From the NCBI GenBank assembly GCA_001414345.1, contig LLCB01000006.1:186001-250000 (forward strand): a stretch of DNA of 64,000 nucleotides, given 5' to 3'. The position numbers and the translations under genes were made by a program. Every line of letters starts with the position of its first letter. The stretch's first letter is position 1. The notes below the pieces were generated by a model. The model searched no databases and was not told where the DNA came from. It worked only from the letters and a program-made list of their open reading frames with translations. Origin of the DNA: Hymenoscyphus infarciens. Its lineage: Eukaryota > Ascomycota > Leotiomycetes > Helotiales > Helotiaceae. Shown in pieces: positions 25,780-36,879 of this stretch.

Positions 25780-28643
25780 TTATTTGCGATTTCGATTTAT
25801 CAGTATTACTTGAAAAAAAAACTGTAACTCTTTCCCCATCCTTGCTAACGAACATAGTTTATATACGCAATACTTGGTTCCCGGGACGAAAGCTGACGCG
25901 ATCGAGATTTGTCCTCTTCCTTGCACTTCTCCGCCGGCGGGGTATCTCGCCTCCCATCTCAAATTTCGGTCGTTCACAATCATGACGAGTTCAAATTTGA
26001 CATTGTAATGTCTTCTTGCCCTGTCGTTATCTTCCAGTTCAACCGGCTGGATGAGATTTTTCTCTTTCAGGAATGTCATGTCAGTCTCAATCGTACCCAC
26101 CCGCTTAGCACCCGCGTAAATAAAGCAATGTTGTCAGCTAGGAATGAAATTTTGACGACCTCCCCATCACGTACCTTTATTTTTCTTATGATTACCACGA
26201 TAGTGCGATTCCATTTTATCATCAGAGACAAAGAGTACTTCCTCACATTCAAAACGAGTCCTTTTCTTTGCATCGAAGATGTAGAAGACCGGAATGGAAT
26301 ACTCTTTGTAGCTTGGAATTTCGTCTCCCTAAGCAATTGATCAGCACGTCAGGGTATGTCACATGCGAGCAGTTCTGAAGACTGACCTTATTAATTAGCC
26401 AATCGATGGTATTCTTGAGATATGGTATCCCATCTAAACGATCGTAGTATGGTTTTATTCCTACATGCGCAGGGATCAATTCGGGATTGAAATCTTCGTG
26501 AACACGGAAACCATAGCTGGAACGACTAATACGCTCCGGGCCATCTGTCTTGTTAAGAGCCCGGAGAACGGCACCAGAAGCAACTGCAGGTTCACTTCAT
26601 GGTTAGCGTAATAGGATTTAAGTTTCTGAGGGGCACATACGGAGAGTTTGGAAGGACCAATGCGATATCATCTTCCCGATAATTTCGTAACCAAGCAAGT
26701 TTCTTTTTCAAATACGACCGCAGAGAAGGAGAACCGGCAAACCCTCCGATAAGAATCACTTTCTATAGAACGTTAGAAATCGAATCATATTTCCTTGAGC
26801 GAGGTTTGTCGCGAACCGTCACGTTTATCCCTTTGATCTTAGCAAGTTCGAGTTGTTTCTCCATAAGCGCACTGATATTTTCCAAGACAGGGAGGAATAT
26901 TCCTTCAAGGTCCGCACTATATTGACTTGTCAGCAAGAACAGTTGCTACTGCTAATTTTTGTGATAGCTGACGTTTTCATATTGATCTGGTTCCTGCTAA
27001 GATTCTTTGTAGAATTGGCCTTGATGCCTTGTATCCATACTAAATCTTTGACTTTTGGTTTGGTTATGTCAATTCTTCTTTTCATTCCGTTCTCAAAAAG
27101 GACCACTTCCTTGTCGATGATGCCTTGCATGGTCAAGCCATTGCTTTCGAGATAGTGCTCGTCTTCTAGTCTGGTACGCAAATGCTCACGGAAAGCTTCG
27201 TTGAGATAACTAGAACCACAAAGTGCACCTTCTTCTTTTCAGCAAATTCAATATGCATATGGACCTCCAATTGATAACTTACCTCCCGCTTCGACGCCCT
27301 CCGACTTTAGTCTCAAGGGATAGGTTTGATCAACTGTATAGGTTACCGCATCAACAGTTCCTCCACCGGCATCAAGAAGGACAAAGGATTCCCGGGCCTA
27401 CACATGTTAGCATTCGAGGATCTGCTGCTGATTTTCTATCAGAATACGAGCCACTCACCAAAATCGTAGTGGTGCCTGCAAGCACGTAAGCAGCAGCAGC
27501 TTCGGGCTGTGGAAAATCTCGGAGTCAGTATTGGTCTTGCCATATCTAAAGACAGAGGTCGAAGAACAAAATGGGGTCACAGTCCTCTTCAGACAATTCG
27601 AGGGGGAAAAAGAAATCGGAGAATACCCACCTCCGAGACAATGAACAGATTGTCGACACAATCGTTCTCTACACTCCCAAAACCAGATTCCCGTATGGCT
27701 CGTTCCATGTTTGTTTGCATTATTCGACACGCCTTGGGTGTCCATATAGGCGGCACACAGAGAACAAATTTGACTAGGCAATTGTCCGTGTAGCCATGGT
27801 TTTGTGTTAGTTCTTCCTTCGCATGAGAAAACAAGTACTTGAGGTAGTCTGCAATGACATCCTCATTGTCTTTGATAATCTTCTTCTTCTTCAGCAACTT
27901 CAAATTCGGTTCGAGGTCGACTCGGATCCTTTGGGTGAGTTCACTTTCGTCCAATAGCAGTTTGAATCTTGCCATCCGCCGGTTTTGATTTCGGTTTGTG
28001 TCCGGGTATTGAAGTTGTGTCTGGACTTGATACCCCCAGTATGTATCTTTGTTCCCTTCGTCATCGTCCACATCCGCATATTCCCCTTCTTCCTCTGCTC
28101 TATCTCCCCATTCTTGCTCTCCGTTCTCGTCTCCGTTGCGCATGTGGACGTCCTCATCCTCAAATAGGGAGCTTTCGGATCGGTGCTCTGCATCCATAAG
28201 CGAGTGATCCAGATACTCTTGCTTCGGATACCAAATCTCAGTAGGCACCTCGTTTCTGCTTTCCATAAGTCCGTAGCGAGGCTCCTCGGGAAATTGATGA
28301 TACTCTGGATTTGTTCCTGGTAAGTGTCAGGGTTCAATGTCTCATCGTCCTGGGTATCTCTCGGCAGTGCAACAAAGGAGATGGATGAGAATGTCGTTCC
28401 GAAATCGATAGCCACAATGAAGCGTTCCTTACTTGTAGATTCTTCCGATTGAGTATTGTCAACGGACATATCTATGTCAACAGACATTCCTCGGATCATC
28501 GAATCTCCTCGTAGAGTTGCAGTCGTGGCTGTGGATTCTCGTTCGTTGTAGAGGGGGGACTTGTTTCTCGATACTCGTCTTTCTCCAGCGAGGCGTAGTT
28601 CAAGACTCCGGAAAGACTCCAAGTGGGGGGTATCAATATCCAT
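25780..28643 (-). pseudogene. Hsp70-like ATPase gene with two apparent lesions
   Basis: Exons as I place them: 28643-27631, 27506-27459, 27397-27283, 27228-26973, 26925-26817, 26762-26641, 26594-26387, 26328-26175 and about 26111-25780. All actin-fold landmarks are present: IVAIDFGTTFSS (phosphate 1), FVLLDAGGGTVDAVTY (phosphate 2) and KVILIGGFAGSPSLRSYL (adenosine). It belongs to the divergent Hsp70 relatives common in filamentous fungi, not to the SSA/KAR2 chaperones. Two oddities: near 28290 the reading frame jumps by one base (QSIIN in one frame, FPEEPRYGL in the next), and the last intron's expected acceptor reads GG instead of AG at 26113-26112. A good CTGAC branch site precedes that acceptor, and splicing there would restore the frame (NKG-AKRVGTIETD). 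The acidic insert (EDEDVHMRNGDENGEQE) is low-complexity. It may be a young pseudogene, or the lesions may be sequence errors. Confidence 0.75.
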
Positions 28644-29165
28644 AGTGATGTTGGTTGTGTAAAAGATGAGACATCTGGGGGATTCTGGAGTTTAAGGCTC
28701 GACGTCTCCTCAGCAACTTTCTTCAGCATGGCGAGCAAACAATTGAGTCATACAAACGCCATAGAATAACAGGATGTAACCCTACATTGTCGATAAAACA
28801 ACCCCCACCTTTTTTAGCGCCGGCGCGTAGTACGTCTTCTGCAAATAATCCCGTCTCATTCGCGTCAGTCCTTTAGGCGAGGCGTTCGAGACTTGCGCGA
28901 TAGGCTCAGTTTAATGCAGCCAACCCGTTCGGTAAGGATTTATTAACCGCAACAAGGCACCAAGGCAGATTCGTTAGCCCTATTCCTTGGTAATTGTTGG
29001 AAAAAGCCTAACATTGCGCTGGAACCAAAATGTTGGCACAGAACAGACAGACACTTCAATTATTCAATTGCCGGCAGTAACTCCGCGCCACGAGCCAAAT
29101 CTTCATTCTGTTTGGCGCAAAGCTAATTTCTCTTCGTCAATCAATTCTATCGCGAATCCTTCAGA
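28644..29165. promoter_or_regulatory. Divergent upstream region, Hsp70-like / unknown gene
   Basis: This 520-bp stretch separates the divergent starts of the Hsp70-like gene (minus) and the unrecognised gene at 29166 (plus), so it must hold both promoters. No palindrome or TATA-like element stands out clearly. A CG-rich patch lies at about 28817-28830 (agcgccggcgcgtag). Confidence 0.35.
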
Positions 29166-31310
29166 ATGGGAAAGAGAAGAAGGGCTCCCGCGGTCTCTCA
29201 AAAGGCCGTTTGGGACCACGACAGCCAAATAGCACTTCTCGGATTGCTTGACTTTTGTATCAAATACAAACATGCTTTTCCTTTCAAGCAAGACTTCGTT
29301 GTCGGTCGCCTATATCCTACTAGCTCTACTGAGCTTCCACCAAAACCTTACAGTTGGGAGCAGATCATTCGCAAACTTTACTCATTATGGGGGAAATATG
29401 GCAAAGACGATTCCCCAAACAAAGAAGAGATACTCAACAGGGGCTCGGTTTGCTTTGCCGAGCGTGCCATTACTGTAGACCAGTGTGGACTTATCCAATC
29501 TGAACTGCAGCGATTGGAGAAAGAACTGAAACCGGTACTATAATCTTCTACAAAAACTCTCTGGAAAAGTACCATTCTGACTTTTTATCAGCGTTGTCCT
29601 CCAAGGGAGCGCGAGAGTCCCGTGACCAGAGAAACCACGGGTGTAAGCTCATTCACAATTGAGAGTTTCAACAGCTTGAAAAACTATACCTCCGATGACA
29701 ATCTAAAATGCACAAGCTCTCTGACTCCAAGATCGCAAAGGTATCATGCACGAGAGCTTTCGATACTGTCAAGAAACAGAACTGAGACACCTAATTATAA
29801 TTCTCTCGAAGACGAAACGCCCAAAAAGCAACATCGACATGCAAAGAAAGTTGTATGTACTCAAAATCAATGGCCTAATGTGAATTAATAGAGACTAATT
29901 GCTCCATTATAGGCCCAAAATAGCTATAAAAAACAGAGATTCCTGAGGCCCGAGGAACACCGACCGGGTGAGCTTTTCAGGAATGACGAGTTCGATACCA
30001 CTCCTGAACTCGGGCTACACAGGACGAAAGACGAAAATAGAGTACCGAACACATCCTTCTATGAACATGACGAAGCCTCCCCTCTAAGGCTGTCCGGTCG
30101 GATTCATGAACAACAAGAAGACCCCGGACCCTCTCCAGCCAGCCTCGAACGAATGAACAAAGCGGCCTTGCGCAAAAAAGAAGAGCAAATCACAGAACTC
30201 AAGCAAATAATAGCCTCCCATGAAGAGAAAGCCATTGAACAGAGAAACAAAAGAGCCTCATTCAGAGCAGTACAAAATGGAGATGCCCAACAAATCGTGT
30301 TCCACTTGACTCAAGAAGTCCAAAGTTTGAGAATGGCAAAGGAAGGGTATCTGAGAATTGGAAAGTTCGCTGCACTCAAGGGAAATTATGGAGCAGCTCG
30401 CAAAGAAATGAATATGGAATCACAAGTTGCGGGTATCAGACATCATATGAAAAACATAGTTGGGGCTTTTGACGACGAAATCACTCTTCGATACCCCGGC
30501 CCTAACCCTACAGCTGGCCTTCGTGTCTTGTTGTCCTCTAGCTTCGAATTGGATGACCAGGTTTATTTGGAAAAGGAGCAGTTTGACGAATTCTTGTCCA
30601 ATCATACACCATACTCCTTTATCGAAACGCTGATGGGAGCCGCTGTTTGCACGTGGGTCCTCGAATCAAGCTTCCCGGATTTTGCAAAACCAGCCGGAAG
30701 TTTGGACTTGGGTAAAACTTATAGGAAACTGCTCGTTGCTCAGGGTAAGTGCAAACTTGGCCCATTCTACACTAGTTTCTTTTCTCTCAAACTCATCAGG
30801 TACTTAGGTGACACCGTTGCACTTCGAAATCTGGACCTTGCAGCACACTACGACTTAATAAACACGCCGCGTTTCCAGAAAATTCTCAACGAAGATGCTG
30901 AAAAACTAGCAGCGTCTCTCTCTAAAACTTTATCCCCATTCTTCCCTCGCGATGCTGAAGAATCTAAAAACAACCTCTTTGAGACCTGGGGCGAGGATGA
31001 GCTTACTCGGAAAGAACGACAAGAACGCATGGTTGATATTTTCAAAGACTCGCTAATGATGAAATCCAACTCCATTCTTACTCCCGAACGATATGAATTA
31101 AAAAATTATCCGCCGGGCTCTCTCTTCGACCCCTCAAGTATGGAAATTGACGGAGGACAAGTTGGTATTCTCGCTGGTGGGTGTTCTAAAGTGAAGCATT
31201 GTTTGCATGTTGCAATCAAAGCAATTGCTAGAGAAGCAGTGAAGGACGGGGGCTCGATTGACGACGCGATAGTACAGTCTAGAAACTTTACTCGCGTCAC
31301 TATAGGGTAA
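29166..31310 (+). CDS. Uncharacterised coiled-coil protein, four exons
   Basis: I do not recognise the family. Exons 29166-29534, 29592-29852, 29913-30744 and 30808-31310 join in frame to about 654 aa. The introns are 57, 60 and 63 nt; intron 1 carries a CTGAC branch site, and the third is a multiple of three without a stop but has a GTAAGT donor. The N-terminus (MGKRRRAPAVSQKAVWDHD, then LLGLLDFCIKYKHAF) has a compact helical look, as in fungal DNA-binding or scaffold proteins. The middle (about 125-290) is polar and probably disordered. Residues about 291-325 (LRKKEEQITELKQIIASHEE) form a probable coiled coil, and the C-terminal half is globular. There is no signal peptide or membrane segment. 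It stands between decayed Hsp70-like and STAND genes, but its own frame is intact. Confidence 0.65.
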
Positions 31311-32376
31311 AATTCCGGAGAAGCATCAGCCACCATCCTTGTCAAAGCCGTTGTTGTTGTAGGGGGAGAGGCTTTGAATGTTGGCACTAGATAAACATTA
31401 CAATATGCTTTTTACGCCAACTTGTGGCTAGTATTTGAAAGGTTCTGGGAAAGCACCCGGTAACCAGCTTACGAAGTCATCGCCCGAAGGTAAATAGGTG
31501 ACCATGCCTGCTTTGTGTTACGTTCACACGCAGTTCGCCAAATCTACCTTTCCTTTCAACGAGAGCGAAACTCCATGAAAATGCATTCACTACAACTTTC
31601 AGTTGCACGGGCTGTAGAAAGGTTAATAAACTACATTTCGTGCATATTTGTATAAGTACATTCCTAACTTGGAAGGGTTAGAAATATTTTGTCCTTTTCG
31701 CTAGCTTCCTTCTTGTCCGTCCCCTTCTTCTCTGCGTTGATTGCGATTCATATAAGAAAGTATAGCTGATTGGATTTTGTCCCTTATTTGTCTGGCCTGG
31801 AATTGAACTGGCCTTCAACAGACATTGGTATCGTTGGTATAGCCTGATCTGCAAACCAACGATCTAGTCTGTTCATTGCGCGGTGATTCCGGCTGAAATA
31901 GAGCGATAGTCTCAGTTTAAATTCTAAGCCACCAATTTGAAAGTATTGAAAGTTTTGCGCCTTCAACATCTCAAGTCTCACTTCGGTCCATAGACGCGTT
32001 GTCAATTCCCGTCGTGGCGTCTGCGTGGCCGAACAGCCGCACGAGGCCTGGGGGCGGAGCCTCTTTTGTATTGGACGATACAAAGTCGACTGCATCAATT
32101 GGTTCTCATTCTGTTGTGACTGGATTAAAACACGAGAGTTCCCTCTGGCTTTCCCGTGTGTTCCCGCATCTTTCGCAAATGTCCAGGATATCAGCCCCCA
32201 CAAAGTGATGGGGGTCAGCCACAAGGAATATATTCCTGGAACTATCAGAGACCTGGAGAGCCTCGTCTTATTATAAAGATGAGTTATGAACTCCCTTCCA
32301 GCCAAAATTGGAAGAGAAGAGACAGTGACCATTTCAACTTTCTCCTTTGCCACCCTCCACCAGGATAAAGCGAATC
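31311..32376. other. Intergenic, no supported gene
   Basis: Downstream of the coiled-coil gene and upstream of the membrane protein gene. An open frame of 189 codons on the minus strand (31784-32353) has no recognisable motif, and its composition does not resemble the neighbouring genes, so I did not call it. No repeats were seen. Confidence 0.4.
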
Positions 32377-33464
32377 ATGTCTTTTTCTTCATTCACGAGT
32401 ACGACTACAAAGATACTTACCGACCAATCATCTATTTACAATTATAACCGTGGATCAATCACCTCGATATTCGAACCTCCAGCTTCTTGTTTGTCAACGT
32501 ATACCTATTATGCAAGCCCAACGATGTATGTTGGCCACCATGGCGGCGACTACTTTGACAAATCTTGTTACCCCGAGGTTAATAACCCGGCTATGGGACC
32601 CATAGAGAGCCCTGCAAATTGGAACCTCTACTACTGTGTGTTTACATACCCGAAAAGCATCCATGTCTTTCAAAGCTAACAATTTACAGATAGCCCAGCA
32701 GTCTCATGTCCCTCGGGATATACTACAGCATCGACCTACCGCAGCACCTTTGGGGGGTTTGGCAGCGCATTTCTTAGCCTGGGCTCTAGCACCACAGCAG
32801 CTTTATGCTGTCCAACGTGAATATCCCAATAACACTACACTTGAAAGCTTTCTCTGACAGAAATAGGGGGTTTGACGCTGGTGCTCTTGGACATGAATGC
32901 ACATACACAATACCGACATCCACAACTAAAGCGTATGCATTCTTCAGCGCATCGAGAGAACCAATAAACAGCAATTGGGAGTCCCCCAAATTATACACTA
33001 CAACGCAACCAGGCCACTCGTCTTACACCTTCTTTGGAGATGGGATTCCAATTTGGTATCAACAAAGGGACCAAGTTGCCTTCTCAGTAGCACTTAGCAC
33101 TTCCACCTCCAGCATAATCCTAACGGCAAGCACAACGGCACCTTCAGCAATACCAACACTACCTATCCCAACTCCAATCTCAACATCTGCGAACCCATCA
33201 CCCACTTTTCCATCATCCAGGGGGTTGTCAACCGGCGGAAAAGCGGGAGTAGGTGTTGGTGTCTCAGTGTTTGCTATCGCGATCGGGTTCGCAGCTGTCT
33301 TCTACTTCTTAACGCTTCGGAAGAGGAGAGCGAACGATACTTCTCGGAATAAAGGGGGGTCGGGTAATGCGCATGAGGTCGATGGCAGTTCCCAGGTTCG
33401 TGAGGTGGGAAACAATAGGTTCTTGGAGGATCAACCTGTTTTTGTAGATAGGGGGAGGGGGTGA
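32377..33464 (+). CDS. Ser/Thr-rich single-pass membrane protein, Mid2-like layout
   Basis: Three exons (32377-32635, 32690-32816, 32861-33464; introns 54 and 44 nt); about 329 aa. No strict homologue is named. The layout is a Cys-containing N-terminal ectodomain (PPASCLSTYTYY, SPAVSCPSGYTTAS, AALCCPT), then a Ser/Thr/Pro-rich stalk (about 215-255). A Gly-rich approach leads to one membrane helix (about 257-279, SVFAIAIGFAAVFYFL), followed by the stop-transfer RKRR and a 44-residue cytosolic tail. That organisation is typical of fungal cell-wall sensor-like proteins such as Mid2/WSC. No classical N-terminal signal peptide is visible after either candidate start, which is odd and may mean that an upstream exon was missed. 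The CCP motif is completed only by splicing. Confidence 0.7.
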
Positions 33465-34229
33465 GGGTGGGAAGTTGTGATGGGTAGATGTGGGTGGGGG
33501 AAGGGGGGCAGTGGGGTTATGATTAATGATTTGAATTGACGGGAATGTATAAGAGTGTGCTATATATACATATATATATGGACATGTGCTCTTGTTGGGT
33601 TGGGTAAAGCTTAAGCTGTGGTATTCCGGTTTGGTTTGGTTGATATTTCGATGCTCTTGCGAGGTTCGCTAACCTCGTTTCTGTTCTTCAAATCCACCAC
33701 AAGCTATTTCATACTTACTTGATTTCTTCCAATGCTTAGTTAAGCGTGCTTATTTATGGTTAGTAGCCTTTAAAGACTCTAATAAATACAAAGTAAGCTA
33801 TAGAGCCAGGTCGAGGAAAGTGATATTGCGGAGACGTACTCGCTTAAACACTACAGCACCACTCCGAACACCACTCTGATTTTCCTACATCAAACATCTC
33901 CTTGCTTCATCCTAAAGGCGAAGAAGGGAATATATGGCTTCTCAGGGCTTTAGATCCTACTCTTCGTCAATTTGCCAGGCACAAAATCATTCATTCACCT
34001 CTTAAGCTTGTTGGGGCTGATGACATGTTTCTGCTATACCACGGAGCATTTTTCACGTTTTGTGTATAAGACGAAAAAGAGTAATTGACAAACTTTTGAC
34101 TTCTTGACACCAGTTATACTGACCAATGTGTGGACAGTGAACTTAGACGGTGGGAGATTTTATTCGAGAAAATTTAGAAGAATGAAAAACGAGATCCCTT
34201 GCCTCTTCTAGCCATTTTGAAATTGGGAA
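33465..34229. other. Intergenic, possible upstream fragment of the STAND remnant
   Basis: Contains a short TA-repeat (33562-33582). Between 33,915 and 34,070 one plus-strand frame reads like protein (GEEGNIWLLRALDPTLRQF) before a stop. It may be a broken upstream exon of the STAND-like remnant or a separate relic. I cannot connect it by splice sites. Confidence 0.35.
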
Positions 34230-35351
34230 AGTTTACTCAGCGCCACCTAATGCACTGAGTATCTACAACCTCAAAGACAAAAAACTCTTCATAGGACAAG
34301 GTCTGAATAAACGCGACAGCTTCAAAGGAAGGGAATCGGAAGTTGGTTTATTGCATCAATTGGTGAATTCAAACGGAGAAGGAGATCCAAAGTCTGTTTT
34401 TATCTCCGGAATTAGAGGAATGGGGTATGTTGCCAATGTCGCACTAACCACTCGGTTTTTTCTCACGAGTCATCCACCAAAACGGCAACTCTGCTGGAAG
34501 CTGCACAGCGGCAAAGGGATGAAAGAGATATTTTCTTCGTACATGCAAGAAATGGGGCTTCTTCTTCCTTGCACAATGCATACTACAACATCGCAAGACT
34601 TGTTGGTCCAGATTATCTACTCAAAGGCCATATCGGACGAGAAATGCAAGGAATTTGGAGTAACGAAAGCCAAGAAGATAAAGTCGAGAGACTCAAGATA
34701 TGGCTCGGGGAGCCGGAAAACTATCAGACGCTTCTTCTTCTTGATGACTTGGACGGACTTCGATCCACACAGCTCAGACATTCGTCACTCCCAGGTGATG
34801 CCAAGAATGTATTACTTACGACACGGAATCCAGTATTTCGAGGAGGAACCACCAGCTCGGTTCGGTCACTCCACATGTCGGCAATGCCTTCAGTCGTTTT
34901 TATTGCAACAATGAAGAGTGTGAGGGATACTGAGAGCCCTAAGTACAGCAGAGATGTTGATCTCTATAACGAGGATACATTGCTTTTAATTGCTGGAGCA
35001 GTCTCTGGACACCCATTAGCTGCGACAATTGCTATGAAGTATATAGTACGCGTCGGTTCACTTGTCGAAGAAACTTCTGCTGGTCGAGATGCTGTGGCGG
35101 TGTTCGAAAGCCCCGACTTGAAATCAAGAAGACATTTTCTGGAATATCGCCCTCATGATACTCCTTCAATTCTAGAAACTTCCCTCATATCCAAAAACCG
35201 ATTGACTGTTCCTCAAAGTTCAGTATGGACACTTATGGAGTTTCTTAGTAGGGCACCCCGAAGTGAACTACCAAGACTTCTTTTTCAACAACACTTCGGA
35301 CGTAAAATTTACAGAGTATCTAGATCACGAGCTGCATCAGACAGGGAAATA
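34230..35351 (+). pseudogene. STAND/NB-ARC-like NTPase remnant, truncated by a MITE
   Basis: The start reads SFKGRESEVGLLHQLVNSNG then SVFISGIRGMG, a P-loop approach as in fungal NLR/STAND proteins. After a GTATGT donor and CTAAC branch site the acceptor is unclear and the Walker A lysine is not recoverable. From 34,460 another frame continues: FVHARNGASSSLHNAYYNIA, then LGEPENYQTLLLLDDLDGL (Walker B), NVLLTTRNPVF (sensor-like) and GAVSGHPLAATIAMKYI (GxP motif). It then runs to 35357 (SILETSLISKNRLTVPQSSV). The frame ends at a MITE inserted at a TA, so the C-terminal repeat domain is missing. STAND NTPases act as immune or incompatibility switches in fungi; this copy is almost certainly dead. 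Confidence 0.65.
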
Positions 35352-35858
35352 CAGTGAGTTGTGAGTTAAGCTTGAATTTGCCTACTTTTTTTGTAATCCG
35401 AGCTTTTTTTCTTTTTATTCTTTAGAAGATAGAAAATAAAAGTACTTTAAAAGAGACGAGGCCTAGCTAGAAAAAAGCGCTATATCTAGTTATCTATCTC
35501 TTCTATCTTACTTATTACTTTAAAGTAAGTATAATAAAAGTAAACTAAAAAATAGATAATTCTTAAAAAAACCCCTTCTTTGAAAATTTTTCACTACCTC
35601 TATAAGGTCGATAAGGTATGCTAAGACCTTATAAAAATTAAGACAGATATGAAATTGTCTGTTTTTGTTATATAAAGTTTATAGAGTAATAGAGAATATA
35701 TAGAGCTCTCGTTTTCTATTATCTAGAGTATACTAACATATGTTATTATTAATAAATAAGTTAAATAGTGTCTAAAAAGAGAGGAAATTAAGGAATTTTT
35801 TAAAAAGCTCGGATTACAAAAAAAGTGGGCAAATTCAAGCTTAACTCGCAACTCACTG
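35352..35858. mobile_element. 507-bp MITE, Tc1/mariner-type TA target duplication
   Basis: The terminal inverted repeats are about 57 bp (35352-35408 and 35802-35858), start with CAGTGAGTTG, and differ at about two positions. A TA dinucleotide flanks each end (35350-35351, 35859-35860). The interior is AT-rich without a transposase frame, so the element is non-autonomous. The insertion interrupts the STAND-like remnant. A second, diverged and inversely oriented copy begins at 63610. Confidence 0.85.
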
Positions 35859-35897
35859 TATGAGATGGTAGGGCGTCCTGTATATACTAAAAGTCGG

Positions 35898-36020
35898 AAA
35901 CGACGACTAAATCGTAAATCGTAAATTATAAATCGTAAATCGTAAATCGTAAAGCTTAGATTTCTAAGTATATAGCTCTTTAAAGCTAAATCGTAAATCA
36001 TAAATCGTAAATCGATAAAC
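35898..36020. repeat. Subterminal AAATCGT array, left end
   Basis: Tandem and near-tandem copies of AAATCGT (variants AAATTAT, AAATCAT) lie just inside the left terminus. The mirror array is at about 42,610-42,732 in reverse complement (ATTTACG). Subterminal repeats of this kind are often transposase binding sites; that role is inferred. Confidence 0.75.
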
Positions 36021-36879
36021 GTAGATTTTTTAAAAGCTAAATTATAAATTATAAATTATAAATTATAAAAGTTATATAATTAATAAATAATTATAAAAGG
36101 TATTAAATATTAAATTAAAATATATTAAGATAAGAGATATATATATATAATATAAAAAGACTATATAAATCGACTTTTATTATTATAATAAGTTCTTAAA
36201 TTATATCTTAAAACTAAGCCTTTTTTAAACTAATTACTCTAGATCACTTAATATTAAAGTAATTAGCTTACTTTAAAAGCTTAAATAATCTTAATTTAAG
36301 ATTATTTAAGCACTTTTAACTACTTTTCTCGATTATATACTAATTTCCTAATTAAGGTTAGTACTATTTATTTTATAAGCTAAAAAGTATACTTACTCTA
36401 TATACTAACTCTCTTATATTACTCTTTCCTTTAAATACTATATACTACTTCTTATTATTCCTTTCTTTAAAAGTACTATCTTACTACTATATATACTCTC
36501 TCTCCTCTCTTAAATTTAAGTACTAATAATAATAGGAGAAGGAAGAGGATAATCTCTAGTAGTAGCTCTAGGTATCTATTAAAGTGTAATATCCTTAGTA
36601 GTAGAACCTCTTAAGATAAATTAAATTAGTTGCTCCTTCCTTTAAATACTATATACTACTCTCTATTATTCCTTCCTTCGAAAGTGCTATCCTACTACTA
36701 TATATACTCTCTCTCCTCTCTTAAATTCAAGTACTAATAATAATAAGAGAAGGAAGAGAATAATCTCTAGTAGTAGCTCTAAGTATTTATTAAAGTATAA
36801 TATCCTTAGTAGTAGTATTATAGTATAATAATCCTAGAATTTTAAGTATAGTAGAAAGTATAAAAAAAGCGATTTTAAG

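Noticed and set aside
28200..28400. An intron explaining the frame change in the Hsp70-like gene
   Set aside because: Tried donors at TTT|GTTGCA and A|GTATCA with nearby AG acceptors; none gives both consistent phase and retention of the conserved INFPEEPR segment.
30745..30807. Reading the 63 nt of the coiled-coil gene as coding
   Set aside because: The frame stays open, but GTAAGT donor and TTAG acceptor make a retained multiple-of-three intron more likely.
31784..32353. 189-codon minus-strand frame
   Set aside because: The longest uncalled frame, but no motif, no intron continuation, and composition unlike neighbouring genes.
35898..36020. AAATCGT array as a CRISPR or telomere repeat
   Set aside because: No spacer structure, it occurs mirrored at the other end of the element, and its unit differs from the TTAGGG telomere repeat.
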